From Myxococcales bacterium (GTDB lineage: Bacteria; Myxococcota_A; Polyangia; Palsa-1104; JAEUJZ01): 64,000 nt of DNA. Of this stretch, positions 9,223 to 18,847 are shown in pieces; position 1 is the stretch's first letter; the number at the start of each line of letters is the position of its first letter. The DNA lies in the NCBI GenBank assembly GCA_016794365.1, contig JAEUKB010000058.1, positions 27,832 through 91,831 of the forward strand. The letters are read 5' to 3'. Below the pieces are notes generated by a model. That model had not been told where the DNA came from, searched no databases, and was given only the letters and a program-made list of their open reading frames with translations. Position numbers and translations under genes: made by a program.

Positions 9223-9861
9223 ATGCCTATCGCTCTCGATGTCAATGTTCTGCCGAGAGGAAAGACCTCTCGAACGCGCAAGCTTCATGAAGCCTTTTTC
9301 GCAGCCTGGCACGCCAAACATCCCGACGGACAGCGGATCTCGGTAAACCTCGCGGAGGACTATCGAACGCTGCCGGTGTTTGATGAATGGGACATCACTG
9401 CCAAGTTCGAGATGCTCTACGGAGAAGGTCATCTCGATGACAAAGGGGCAGAGCGCTGGAATGCGCTGACGCAGCTAACCGATCAGCTTCACGCCGCTGA
9501 TCTCGTCGTGATCAGCACGCCGATGTGGAACTTTTCGATTCCGTGGCACCTCAAGCGCTGGATCGACTGCGTGGTGCAAGGTCGGCTGACCTTTGAGTTC
9601 GTCGGAGGCCAGTTCCAAGGACTGCTGACGGGTCGCAAGGCGGTGATCCTGAGCTCTCGCGATGGACTGTATACGCCCGGCACGTCGCTGGCTGCGCTCG
9701 ACTTTCAGATGCCGTACCTGCGCACGATCTTGGGATTTTTGGGTCTGGCGCCGATTCACGAAGTGGTGGCCGAGCCGATGATGCTGGCCGGTGTCGAAGC
9801 AGGCATTGCCGCGCTGGAAGTTGCGGTCGAAAAAGCGCGCGCGCTCGGCAGCGAGCTGTAG
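9223..9861 (+). CDS. azoR: FMN-dependent NADH-azoreductase-like flavoprotein
   Basis: 212 residues of the flavodoxin_2 fold. Diagnostic elements are the FMN phosphate loop near the N-terminus (RGKTSRTRKL), the segment STPMWNFSIPWHLKRWIDCV that contacts the flavin in AzoR enzymes, and SSRDGLYTPGTSLAALDFQ followed by YLRTILGFLGL. It would catalyse NAD(P)H-dependent two-electron reduction of quinones or azo compounds in the cytosol. The ATG at 9223 has a ribosome site AAGAGGA four bases upstream; a longer frame from 9064 would overlap the RsbT-like gene by 139 bp and is unlikely. Confidence 0.9.
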   Translation: MPIALDVNVLPRGKTSRTRKLHEAFFAAWHAKHPDGQRISVNLAEDYRTLPVFDEWDITAKFEMLYGEGHLDDKGAERWNALTQLTDQLHAADLVVISTPMWNFSIPWHLKRWIDCVVQGRLTFEFVGGQFQGLLTGRKAVILSSRDGLYTPGTSLAALDFQMPYLRTILGFLGLAPIHEVVAEPMMLAGVEAGIAALEVAVEKARALGSEL

Positions 9862-9908
9862 CCACGCGCAGTACACACCGCTTGAGCGCCGATCGTGAAC
9901 GGGCGCGC

Positions 9909-11690
9909 TTACAGTCCGTTTGACAGCATCGGCATCATCAGCACCTCTTGGTTGCCGTAAATGCCCAGCTGCTGCGCGGCCTTGATGACTTGCTGCGCGG
10001 CGTCCACGGACTCGATCCGCATCCGCACCGCTGCACCGTCTTTGTCCGAGCTGTCTGGATCTTTCTGCGTCAGCTTTTCCACAAGGCGCTTGACCGCATC
10101 CTTTTCGCGCGGGAAGGTCACAAGCTCTACGTCTTGCGATTCACCGACGGAAGCTAGCTGCTTACACAGTCCGAGCGCCGTGTGAAGTCCGCCCAGCTCA
10201 TCGACCAGACCGAGCTGCTTGGCATCTTCTCCGGTCCAGATTCGACCCTTGGCCAGCTCGAGTACGCGCTGCTTATCGAGCTTGCGACCCAGCGCCACCT
10301 TGCTGGTGAAGTCGTCATAGACGCGATCGAGCCAGGCTTGAAAGCGCGCCCACTCCTCGGGGGAATAGTCGCGGTTCATCGAAAAGAAGCCTGCGTTTTT
10401 GCCCAGCTGGACCGCGTCAAACGACAGGCCGATTTTTTCCCACAGCTCTGCGGGGATCATCTTGCCACCGAGCACTCCGATCGATCCGGTGATGGTGCCC
10501 GGCTGCGCGACGATCTTATCCGCCGCCATCGCGACAAAGTAACCGCCCGAGCCTGCGACGTTGCCCATCGATACCACCACCGGCTTGCCTGCGCGACGCG
10601 CGCGACCGACTTCCTGCCAGATCACATCGGAAGCGACATAGGAACCGCCCGGGCTATCGACGCGGAACAGGATCGCTTTGACATCCTTGTCGGCAATCGC
10701 CGCGCGGAAGCCCGCAGCCACCGTGTCCGATCCGAGCGTGTAACCACCCGAGAGCGGATCGACCGAGCTTTTGCCACGCGCAACCCCGCCCACACCGTAG
10801 ATGAGCGCAATCTTTGGACCTTTTTGGTGAAGCGGCTCGGCGCGATCGGCGTACTTGTGCAGATACAGAAGCTGCGCGTCTTGTCCGGCTCGCTGCTTGG
10901 CGGCGGCGTAGAACTCATCGTGATAGCCGAGCTTATCGACGAGCTTTTTCGACTGAGCCTCGGCTCCGAGCAGCGGTCCACTATCCACCGTCGCTCGCAC
11001 TTCTGCGACGGACAGCTTGCGCGCTTCGCTGACCGCTTTCACAAACTGTCCGTAGATGCCGTCGCCGATCTTGGTCATGGCTTCCCGGTGCGCGGGCGTC
11101 ATGGCCTTTTCGGTGAACATGTTCATCGCGTTTTTGTATTCCTTGCGCTGATCGAGCCGAGGCTTTACGCCCACTTTGTCGAGCACTCCGCGCAGAAACG
11201 GCGATTCCAGGTGCAGTCCAACCAGGCCAATGTCACCCGAAGGCTGCATCCAGACTTCATCAAATCCCGTCGCCAGATAGTACGCACCGAGTCCGTTTGA
11301 GAACTCTCCAAACGTCTCGGCAAACGCGATGGCGAACTTGCCTTTTTGACGGAACCGGATCACTGCATCGCGAATTTCCTGCACATCGGCGATGCCAATC
11401 TTGGCGGCACCGAGCCGCGCCACGAGCCCGACGACCTTCGGATCTCGCTCTGCACGCTCCAGCGCCATCGTCAGATCGTGCAGCACCAAGCGATCACTTC
11501 CCGTCGCTTGCGACAGCGGATCGCGCGGCATGTATTGAACCACCTCGCGCTCTAGGTCCAGCTCCAAGATGGTCTTGTTTGGCACCGGCTTTTTGCGATT
11601 CATCGTCAAAAAGACAATCCCAGCGACGATCAAATAGATCACCGCGACTGCACCAAGCCAAGTCAAAAACCCGCGAATCATCCTGCCCAT
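9909..11690 (-). CDS. sppA: Signal peptide peptidase SppA, long (67K) type
   Basis: 593-residue membrane-anchored serine protease that degrades leftover signal peptides. One N-terminal membrane helix (about 10-30) is followed by two tandem ClpP-fold halves. The catalytic Lys is K186 in RKEYKNAMN in the first half, and the nucleophile is Ser381 in GNVAGSGGYFV in the second, the Lys-Ser dyad arrangement known for this type. The ATG at 11690 is chosen because a complete Shine-Dalgarno AAGGAGG lies nine bases upstream; the frame could extend to a TTG at 11717. It is divergent from msrP across about 210 bp. Confidence 0.95.
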   Translation of the reverse strand: MGRMIRGFLTWLGAVAVIYLIVAGIVFLTMNRKKPVPNKTILELDLEREVVQYMPRDPLSQATGSDRLVLHDLTMALERAERDPKVVGLVARLGAAKIGIADVQEIRDAVIRFRQKGKFAIAFAETFGEFSNGLGAYYLATGFDEVWMQPSGDIGLVGLHLESPFLRGVLDKVGVKPRLDQRKEYKNAMNMFTEKAMTPAHREAMTKIGDGIYGQFVKAVSEARKLSVAEVRATVDSGPLLGAEAQSKKLVDKLGYHDEFYAAAKQRAGQDAQLLYLHKYADRAEPLHQKGPKIALIYGVGGVARGKSSVDPLSGGYTLGSDTVAAGFRAAIADKDVKAILFRVDSPGGSYVASDVIWQEVGRARRAGKPVVVSMGNVAGSGGYFVAMAADKIVAQPGTITGSIGVLGGKMIPAELWEKIGLSFDAVQLGKNAGFFSMNRDYSPEEWARFQAWLDRVYDDFTSKVALGRKLDKQRVLELAKGRIWTGEDAKQLGLVDELGGLHTALGLCKQLASVGESQDVELVTFPREKDAVKRLVEKLTQKDPDSSDKDGAAVRMRIESVDAAQQVIKAAQQLGIYGNQEVLMMPMLSNGL

Positions 11691-11900
11691 CGAAAAAGGC
11701 CTCCTTTTGGGAAACAACTGCTCACGCTGTCAGCAAAACAACCACCGACACGCTGGTTTATTCCCACCGTCGGCCAAAAGCGATGAAAAACCACGAACGG
11801 ACCTACGCGCGGACCGTCATTTCAGAGGCTAGCGATGAACCACGCTTGCCCGCAGAATCTAAGCAGGTGGGTCATCCCAGAAACAGAGGAACGCGCGTCC

Positions 11901-12860
11901 ATGCTGATCAAGAAACCTGACGATGTCTTGGGGTCGGAGATCACTTCGCGAGAGCACTTTATGAACCGACGGCGATTTCTCGCCGGGACCACGATCGCGG
12001 GTGTGGGCGGCTTGGCCGGTGCGTATCTGCTCGGTGGCAGTCGTTCGTCGAGCGCCGAGAGCAAACAGAAGCTTGTGGCAGCGAAGCGCGCTGATTTTTC
12101 CGTCACTGAGCCGCCGAACTCGTACAAGGATGTGACGACGTACAACAACTTCTATGAGTTCGGGCTCGGCAAAGATCAGCCTGCTGAAAACGCGCACACG
12201 CTCAAGACCAGGCCGTGGACGGTGCGCATCGAGGGAGAAGTTCAAAAGCCGCGCACGATTGGCATCGAAGAGCTGCTCAAGCTGGCACCGCTGGAAGAGC
12301 GCGTCTATCGCTTCCGCTGCGTCGAGGCCTGGTCGATGGTGGTGCCGTGGATCGGCTATTCCTTTTCAGAGCTGCTCAAGCTGGTGCAGCCGACGGCGAA
12401 AGCCAAGTTCGTGCAGCTTGTGACGCTCAAAGACTCGTCGCAGATGCCGGGGCAGAAGAGCTGGGTGCTCGACTGGCCGTATCTCGAAGGGCTGCGGATC
12501 GATGAAGCGATGCATCCGCTGACGCTGCTGTGTCTGGGACTGTACGGGGAAGTGCTGCCGAACCAAAACGGCGCGCCGGTGCGACTGATCGTTCCGTGGA
12601 AGTACGGCTTCAAGAGCATCAAGAGCGTGGTCGCGATTCGTTTTACCGAAGAGCTTCCGACGACAACGTGGGCAAAGCAAGGTCCGAGCGAGTACGGCTT
12701 TTACGCCAACGTCAATCCCGAGGTCGATCACCCGCGCTGGTCACAAGCCAGCGAGCGTCGCATCGGAGAGCTTCGTCGTCGCAAGACCCTGCCCTTCAAT
12801 GGCTACGCCGATCAGGTTGCCAAGCTGTACCAAGGCATGGATCTGCGTCGCTTCTACTAA
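11901..12860 (+). CDS. msrP: Protein-methionine-sulfoxide reductase catalytic subunit (YedY/MsrP)
   Basis: 319-residue periplasmic molybdoenzyme that repairs oxidised methionines. The N-terminus [15 protein letters not shown] is the family's usual opening. A twin-arginine signal [13 protein letters not shown] follows at about 22-34. The molybdopterin ligand Cys140 sits in [15 protein letters not shown], and the C-terminal part shows [18 protein letters not shown]. The ATG at 11901 has CAGAGGA ten bases upstream; an earlier in-frame ATG at 11835 would give an atypical extension. The haem partner MsrQ/YedZ is not next to it, so electrons must come from a gene elsewhere. Confidence 0.95.
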   Translation: MLIKKPDDVLGSEITSREHFMNRRRFLAGTTIAGVGGLAGAYLLGGSRSSSAESKQKLVAAKRADFSVTEPPNSYKDVTTYNNFYEFGLGKDQPAENAHTLKTRPWTVRIEGEVQKPRTIGIEELLKLAPLEERVYRFRCVEAWSMVVPWIGYSFSELLKLVQPTAKAKFVQLVTLKDSSQMPGQKSWVLDWPYLEGLRIDEAMHPLTLLCLGLYGEVLPNQNGAPVRLIVPWKYGFKSIKSVVAIRFTEELPTTTWAKQGPSEYGFYANVNPEVDHPRWSQASERRIGELRRRKTLPFNGYADQVAKLYQGMDLRRFY

Positions 12861-12931
12861 CCACGCTGCCGAGCGGCCCGAAATGCGGCCCGAAATGTGG
12901 CCCGACGAGCTGCGCGCGCGTCACAGTGCAG

Positions 12932-12963
12932 AAAATAAAAAAGCCCGCTTGGGAAAGCGGGCT
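12932..12963 (-). terminator. Rho-independent terminator of the PEGA gene
   Basis: A perfect 9-bp stem (12942-12950 with 12955-12963, AGCCCGCTT/AAGCGGGCT) with a four-base loop is followed on the minus strand by a T-rich tract (complement of AAAATAAAAA at 12932-12941). It lies about 34 bases after the stop codon of the minus-strand PEGA gene. No T-tract lies on the other side, so it is directional. Confidence 0.93.
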
Positions 12964-12996
12964 GCGCGACCGACAAGAAACCGAGGACTGGACCGA

Positions 12997-15270
12997 CTAG
13001 AAGAACTTCGCGGTCAGACCCATGCGTCCGTAGATCGGCGTGTCATGGATCGGGAACAAGCGGTTGAACTTGTCGGTAAAGAGCTGGCGTTCACTCTGGA
13101 ATGGCGCGCCTTCGAGCAGTCCATAGACGCTGACGTTCGAGGTAATGGCCAGCTCGACCGCAGCTTGCAGCATGCCGCGCACGCCGACGAAGCGCTCTAG
13201 CACGCCGGTGCCATCGACCTGGAAGTCGGGATAGTTCGGATCGTACTTGCGGGTGCCGTTGTACTGAACGACGGCGTAGTACGGGCTCGGGTAGCTGGAG
13301 TTCGGATCATAGGATCGACCGACGCAGCGATCGCCAGAGTGCTCGGCACCACCACCGTCCGTGCTGTCACGCGGATCGCCACGACGAATGAACTCGCTGC
13401 GATCGTTTTTGTACAGATCCTGAATCGATTCCACCGACGGACAGTGACGATCCGAGTACACCTGGATGTACGCCTTGCCGGTCAGCTTGACCATGCTGCC
13501 CGCGAGGATCGTGACCGGCAGACCCAGCTCCCAGCTGAAGCTGTTGCGCTCACGCGGACCGCCGCCACCACCGACCAGCATGTGCAGACCGAGCGCGAAC
13601 GGACCCTTGCGCATCATCTGGAAGCGAATCGTGCCCGCCACCTCGTGATCGCTGAAGAAGTTGCTGCGGAACTCGGTGCCAATGTCGAGTCCCAGCTCGC
13701 CGAGGACGCTGTGCTTGGTCTTCCACACACCGACGGTCAGACGAACATTGCCAAGCCACGGATAGCCGCTGCCCATGTCGGCGGTAAACGCGCCGTAGGG
13801 ATTGGTCACCGCCGAAAACGACGACAGGCCGCGACGAACTTCTTTTTTGTCCTGCTCGGGCTCTTTGGTCTTCGCGAGGATGACGCTGACTTGCTCGGTC
13901 TCGCCGGAGCGCACGTTGAACTGCTCGGTCTTTTGGTCAAAGCCGGGAAGCTGGAAATCGACGGTGTGCGGACCGGACGGCACATTTTCCCGAGTGAGCG
14001 GCGTCTGACCGATGAGCTGACGATCGAGCATGACGAAGGCGCCCTTGGGCTCCGACGCGATGTAGATCTTGCCGACGTTGCGCAGGTTCAGCGTCACAGT
14101 TTCCGTCGAGCCCGCCGCGAGCGTGATCTCTTTGGAGTCCTGTCCGAAGCCGTCTTTCTTGGCGACGACGATGACCTTGCCCGAGGCGATCTCGATGCCC
14201 GAGTCCGACAGCGCCGCCGTTTCATCGTAGCGACGACCGTTGATGAAGTACTGCGCGCTCTCGATCGGGTTGGCCATCACGATGCGAACCGTGCCGACCT
14301 TGCGAGTGACCGCGTCGCCTTCCATCTCGATGCGCTCGACGCGTGGCTTGCCTGCTTCGATCTCGATGACCTTGGTCACGGTCTTGTGACCCTTGGCCGA
14401 GACGCTGACCGAGTGCTGTCCCGGCGTCAGGCTGATCGGCTGACCCGGCGCGCCCTTCGACACACCATCGATCTGAACTTCGGCATCACCGACGCTGGTC
14501 ACCACCATCAGCGTGCCAGCGGCAGGCGGCGGCGGCGTGGTGTTGGCGTGAACCTTGGTCTGCTGGTTGCCGACGACGCGGACGTTTTGACGCCACGGCG
14601 TAGCACCAGCTTCTGTGCGACGAACCTCGACGACGTGCTCGCCTTCGGTCAGGTTGTCCACCACCACCGGCGCTTGTCCGCGCGGCTGACCGTCGATCAC
14701 CACATCGGCCACCACATCCGCCGAGACAATCAGCGTGCCGGTCTTCACGTCGCTCTGCATGATCGCCCACACGGGACGCGTCTCACCGGCCTTGACCTCG
14801 ACGCGCTCGGTGTAGACCTTCATGCCGGGCTTGCGGACTTCGACCAGGTGCTGTCCCCCCGGCAAGTCCACGAGCTGCGGCACCGTACCCGCAGGCTGAC
14901 CATCGACGAAGATCTCTGCGCCACGCGCACCGTCGTTCGTCGCTGGATACTTGATATCAAGTCGCGCCTGCGCCTTGTCCAAGTTAAACGCCAGCTTCTG
15001 CGCCGCACCGATGTTGATCTGCTGCTCGAGCGGCTTATAGCCATCCAGCTCCAGCTTCAGCTTGTGCGGTCCCTTGGTGATACGGACTTTCGTCGCAGGG
15101 CCGGTTCGCTCGGCCTGGAGCGCACCATCGATATAGATCGAAGCCCCCGGAGGGTTCGAGTCGATGGTGATGCGAGGCGGAACTTGAGCCTGCGCGGTGT
15201 GAGGGTGGACGATGGCCAAAAGGGCCATCAACAAGGCACATGCCGTCATCCTGATGGGGCTAGCGAGCAT
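12997..15270 (-). CDS. Six-repeat PEGA protein with C-terminal outer-membrane domain
   Basis: 757 residues. A signal peptide ends in HTAQAQ. Six PEGA-type surface-layer repeats follow, recognisable by GASIYIDG, GAEIFVDGQPAG, VADVVIDGQPRG, DAEVQIDGVSKG, AQYFINGRRYDE and GAFVMLDRQLIG, each ending in a glycine-H-x-V strand pair. The last 270 residues are Gly/aromatic-rich and end in GLTAKFF, with the terminal Phe and amphipathic strands of an outer-membrane barrel. A role linking the barrel to peptidoglycan or other envelope polymers is inferred. ATG 15270 has CAGGAGA about ten bases upstream and puts the signal peptide at the N-terminus; an ATG at 15315 is the alternative. A strong terminator follows. 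Confidence 0.85.
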   Translation of the reverse strand: MLASPIRMTACALLMALLAIVHPHTAQAQVPPRITIDSNPPGASIYIDGALQAERTGPATKVRITKGPHKLKLELDGYKPLEQQINIGAAQKLAFNLDKAQARLDIKYPATNDGARGAEIFVDGQPAGTVPQLVDLPGGQHLVEVRKPGMKVYTERVEVKAGETRPVWAIMQSDVKTGTLIVSADVVADVVIDGQPRGQAPVVVDNLTEGEHVVEVRRTEAGATPWRQNVRVVGNQQTKVHANTTPPPPAAGTLMVVTSVGDAEVQIDGVSKGAPGQPISLTPGQHSVSVSAKGHKTVTKVIEIEAGKPRVERIEMEGDAVTRKVGTVRIVMANPIESAQYFINGRRYDETAALSDSGIEIASGKVIVVAKKDGFGQDSKEITLAAGSTETVTLNLRNVGKIYIASEPKGAFVMLDRQLIGQTPLTRENVPSGPHTVDFQLPGFDQKTEQFNVRSGETEQVSVILAKTKEPEQDKKEVRRGLSSFSAVTNPYGAFTADMGSGYPWLGNVRLTVGVWKTKHSVLGELGLDIGTEFRSNFFSDHEVAGTIRFQMMRKGPFALGLHMLVGGGGGPRERNSFSWELGLPVTILAGSMVKLTGKAYIQVYSDRHCPSVESIQDLYKNDRSEFIRRGDPRDSTDGGGAEHSGDRCVGRSYDPNSSYPSPYYAVVQYNGTRKYDPNYPDFQVDGTGVLERFVGVRGMLQAAVELAITSNVSVYGLLEGAPFQSERQLFTDKFNRLFPIHDTPIYGRMGLTAKFF

Positions 15271-15443
15271 CGGTACAGGTTCTCCTGCTCCAAAGTCGAG
15301 TGTTCGCTGCGTCATCGAAACGTCCTATGCACATGGGTTGTCTACTCATGAAGGGTCGTCAAAGGACAGGGCTGCGCAGCTCTTAGCGTGTAATTTCACC
15401 AAATATTTCGCTTGGGTTCAACTGTAACGGTGCGGACCTCTTT

Positions 15444-17252
15444 CTAAGAGGCCGAGTCCTGGCCGGAATCCTGACTTGCCGACAGAGAAAAAGCCCGTGC
15501 GCCCAGCGTTAGCAACACCAGCACGCAGGAGCACATCAGGATCGCTGTACAACCACTGTTTACCACTGCCTTCACGCGGTTCGGATCGCGGCTGAAGTTG
15601 TGCCAGATCGACTGCCAGCCCGCAGTCAGCGTCGTGCTTCCCACCGCGATCATCGGCACAGCAGTCACCAGCGCATAGCGCCGCTTGGTTGGATGCATCC
15701 GCAAGATAAACGCCGTTCCCACCGCCAGCGCCGTCGTCGCCAAGAGCTGATTGGAGATCCCAAGCAGCGGCCACAGCGTCGAAATCGTTCCCGAGTACAG
15801 AAAGCCGCCCCAAAACATCACCACCAAGATCGATGCCAGCCACACTCCAGGCGCGTAGTCGTGACGGGAAAACCGCGCATCGACCCGACCCAAGATGTCC
15901 TGCATCAAAAAGCGAGCGACGCGCGTGCCAGCGTCCACGGTGGTCAGGATGAACACCGCCTCGAACATGACGATGAAGTGATAGAAGTAGCCGAGCAGCG
16001 CCCGTGCGCCGGGAAGCTGCGCAAAGATCTGGGCAATGCCCGCAGCCAGGCTGACCGATCCGCCGGTTCGTCCCCGCAGCTTTTCACCCACGAGCTGCGA
16101 CATCAGATCGATCTCGACCGGCGTCATTCCGAGCTTCGCAAACGCAGCTTCCGGCACGTTGATGGCAAAGTAATCGGCGGGATGAAGACAAGCCGCAGCG
16201 ACGAGCGAAGTGACTCCGACCAGGCCTTCCAGCAGCATCGCGCCATAGCCAATCGGTCGGCAGTCGGGCTCTTTGTCGATCAGCTTGGGCGTCGTTCCCG
16301 AAGCAATCAGCGAGTGAAAGCCACTGATCGCTCCACATGCGACGGTGATGAACACAAACGGGAAGACCTTTCCTTTGATGATCGGTCCGCCGCCGTAGAC
16401 AAACTGCGTGAACGCTTCGATCTTGAGCTCGGGATTGACCAGCATGATCGCGATGACCAGCACCGACAGCGTTCCCAGCTTCATGTACGACGACAGATAG
16501 TCGCGCGGAACCAGCAGCAGCCACACCGGCAGCACCGACGCGAGCAGTCCATACGCAGCCACACACGCGACCAGCGTTCCAAACGACAGCGACAGATAGG
16601 GAGCCAGCATCGAGTGCGCCACGGTGTCGCCGTACACCACCGCAAACAAGAGCAGCCCGACCCCGAGCACCGACGCAATCTGTAGCCTGGGACCGTGACT
16701 TTCGCCGCGCATGATCGCTCCCATGAGCAGCGCGATCGGGATCGTCATCGAGATCGTAAACGTCGCCCACGGACTGCCTTCGAGGATCTTCACGACCGCG
16801 AAGCTCATCGCCGAGATCGCCACCGTCACCGTAAAGAAGATCGCCAGCGTCGCCACAGAGCCTGCCCGCGCGCCCAGCTCTTGCCGAGCCATCGCCGCCA
16901 GCGACTTTCCGCCCGAGCGAACGCTTGCCGACAGCGTCACAAAGTCATGGACCGCGCCAGCCAGCGTGACACCGATCAGGATCCACAGCAGTCCGGGCAG
17001 AAACCCAAACTGCGCGGCGAGCACCGGCCCAATCAGCGGTCCCGCGCCGGTAATTGCCGCAAAGTGATGCCCAAACAGCACCCAGCGACTCGTCGGAACG
17101 TAGTCTTTGCCATCGCGCTTTTGGTGCGCCGGGGTCTGGTTCTTCGCGTCGAGCGCAAACACCTTGGCCGCAACAAACGCCGAGTAGAACCGATACGCGA
17201 TCGCCAAGATACAGATTGCGGCGACAAAAATCGGTAAAGCGTGGATCCTCAT
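15444..17252 (-). CDS. cstA: Carbon starvation protein CstA family peptide/pyruvate transporter
   Basis: 602-residue polytopic inner-membrane protein. The N-terminus has RFYSAFVAAKVFALDAKNQT and DGKDYVPTSRWVLFGHHFAAITGAGPLIGPV, the family's most conserved stretch, followed by many membrane helices and GVTLAGAVHDFVTL. CstA proteins take up peptides or pyruvate under carbon limitation. ATG 17252 (GGAGG twelve bases upstream) matches the family's N-terminus; the frame continues upstream into the preceding esterase gene. No LytS/LytT-type regulator is adjacent, although a pair of that class lies 15 kb away. Confidence 0.95.
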   Translation of the reverse strand: MRIHALPIFVAAICILAIAYRFYSAFVAAKVFALDAKNQTPAHQKRDGKDYVPTSRWVLFGHHFAAITGAGPLIGPVLAAQFGFLPGLLWILIGVTLAGAVHDFVTLSASVRSGGKSLAAMARQELGARAGSVATLAIFFTVTVAISAMSFAVVKILEGSPWATFTISMTIPIALLMGAIMRGESHGPRLQIASVLGVGLLLFAVVYGDTVAHSMLAPYLSLSFGTLVACVAAYGLLASVLPVWLLLVPRDYLSSYMKLGTLSVLVIAIMLVNPELKIEAFTQFVYGGGPIIKGKVFPFVFITVACGAISGFHSLIASGTTPKLIDKEPDCRPIGYGAMLLEGLVGVTSLVAAACLHPADYFAINVPEAAFAKLGMTPVEIDLMSQLVGEKLRGRTGGSVSLAAGIAQIFAQLPGARALLGYFYHFIVMFEAVFILTTVDAGTRVARFLMQDILGRVDARFSRHDYAPGVWLASILVVMFWGGFLYSGTISTLWPLLGISNQLLATTALAVGTAFILRMHPTKRRYALVTAVPMIAVGSTTLTAGWQSIWHNFSRDPNRVKAVVNSGCTAILMCSCVLVLLTLGARAFSLSASQDSGQDSAS

Positions 17253-17287
17253 CGTCGGAAAGAGCCTCCAAAACGGGGTTTGCGCGC

Positions 17288-18571
17288 TCAGAGCCCAGCG
17301 AGCAGGAAGCGAAGCGCTCCTGGCAGCCGCCGAGCCCAAGCATCTTCATTGTGAACGCCACCGGGTTCCAGCACGTACTGAAGGTTCGCTCCGTCGCGGA
17401 AGCCGATGTCACGATAGGTCTGGGCCAGGCTGGCGGTGTTGCGATAGTCGTCGCTGCTCGGGCCCGCGTTGCCGCTATCGATGTAGACCCGGCTGGGCTT
17501 TTGGACGCTGGCCTTGACCGCGCCGATGATGAACGTCTCATCCCACCACGTCGAGGGAGAGAAGATTCCAAGCCGTCCAAACACATCCGGCTTCTTGATC
17601 CCCGCGTACGCCGTAATCAGGCCACCCAGCGACGATCCCGCGAGCGTCGTCTGCGCCACATCCGTGCGCAGTCGTCCTTTCAGCATCACCGGCGCTTCCA
17701 GGCTACTTATCATCGGCACAAGCTCGTCGGTCAAAAAGCGCAGATAGGCATCGCCACCGCCGCTGTCGGAATACGCAGGCACCGAGCTTTTCGTCGGAGT
17801 GTACTCATACACGCGTCGAGCCGTATTTTCGGGACCGATCACCACCACCTCGGGCAGGCTCTCTGTCGGATCGAGTGCATCAATGCCTGCGTCGAGCGTC
17901 TCTGCGACTTGCCAGGTTCGGCCTCCGAATGCGTAGCGAGGATCGAACAGGTTCTGTCCGTCGTGCATGTACAGCACTGGATAGCGCGCCTGTGGATTTT
18001 CGTCGAAGCTCGGCGGCAGATACAGCCAGACCCCGCGCGTGTTCCCAAGCACCGTCGATCGCACCGCATCCATGCGCAGATAGCGACCTTTGGCCGTCAC
18101 AAAGTGCGGATACACATCGACGGTTTGACCGGGCTGCACGACAAAGTTTCGTCCTCGGGACCAAGTCGCATCATCGAGGAGCGGCTTATACAGAAGCGTC
18201 GTCGTCAGCCCGCGCAGCTTGGTCACAAACAGTCCGTCGGCTGCTTTGGTCATCGTCCGGCCCGTCGTCCAGGAGAGCCCGGCGCTGTCGCCTCGCAGCG
18301 TCATCTTGCTGTAGCGCGCATCGTTTCGTGGATAGTGAACGCGCACCACCGTGTCGCCCGGAAGCACGTTCACGTCGGAATCGGCCAAATCGCGCATCGT
18401 CGCGAGGTCACTTGGCGCGAGGCTCGGGTCCAGCTCACCCGATGGCGGATTGGTCTTGGGCGGACCGTCGGATGAGCCTTGTACGCAGCCGATGAGCCAG
18501 CCAGCCAGCAGCGCAACCTTCCCGATGCCAGCACGAGCCCGAAGTTTCAGTCCGCACGCCTGATCGTCCAT
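17288..18571 (-). CDS. Esterase lipoprotein, enterochelin-esterase-like
   Basis: 427 residues with a lipobox LIGC (Cys29). An N-terminal beta-sandwich-like region (about 70-160, CBM48-like position) precedes an alpha/beta-hydrolase of the Fes/esterase D type: [29 protein letters not shown] and the nucleophile elbow AGSSLGG with Ser314; the catalytic His is probably in [12 protein letters not shown] at the end. Such enzymes hydrolyse ester bonds in siderophores, carbohydrates or glutathione adducts; the substrate here is unknown. It lies 35 bp upstream of cstA in the same direction and may be co-transcribed with it. Confidence 0.85.
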   Translation of the reverse strand: MDDQACGLKLRARAGIGKVALLAGWLIGCVQGSSDGPPKTNPPSGELDPSLAPSDLATMRDLADSDVNVLPGDTVVRVHYPRNDARYSKMTLRGDSAGLSWTTGRTMTKAADGLFVTKLRGLTTTLLYKPLLDDATWSRGRNFVVQPGQTVDVYPHFVTAKGRYLRMDAVRSTVLGNTRGVWLYLPPSFDENPQARYPVLYMHDGQNLFDPRYAFGGRTWQVAETLDAGIDALDPTESLPEVVVIGPENTARRVYEYTPTKSSVPAYSDSGGGDAYLRFLTDELVPMISSLEAPVMLKGRLRTDVAQTTLAGSSLGGLITAYAGIKKPDVFGRLGIFSPSTWWDETFIIGAVKASVQKPSRVYIDSGNAGPSSDDYRNTASLAQTYRDIGFRDGANLQYVLEPGGVHNEDAWARRLPGALRFLLAGL

Positions 18572-18847
18572 GCGCGGAACCTAACCCGCTTGGGTGCGAG
18601 AAGGCAAAAACCCCGCCGGACCCGCGCTCGAAAAGTCATCGCTGCCAGCCCGCCAGCCCGACTCGCCAGGCCAATTTCCGCGCCGTACGACGCGATGTAG
18701 TCGCAGTTCCCTACACAAATCGCACGGTCACCACATGTCAGAGGTTGTGGCAAAAGCTGCGCGCATGCTATGACCAAGCCTGCTATGTGCGCAGATCTGT
18801 CCTCGCCACCTAAGTGGACATGCTGACGCGGCAGGCAAGGCAAACGA

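Noticed and set aside
10182..11300. 372-codon open frame opposite sppA
   Set aside because: Shadow of a well-supported gene; no start signal and no recognisable domain.
13339..15351. 670-codon open frame on the plus strand opposite the PEGA gene
   Set aside because: It is antisense to a gene with clear domains, signal peptide, ribosome site and terminator; its translation is rich in Arg, Asp and His with no domain, as expected from the codon bias of a GC-rich gene.
17054..18475. 473-codon open frame opposite the esterase gene
   Set aside because: Composition dominated by Arg, His and Gln; it overlaps a complete hydrolase with catalytic motifs.
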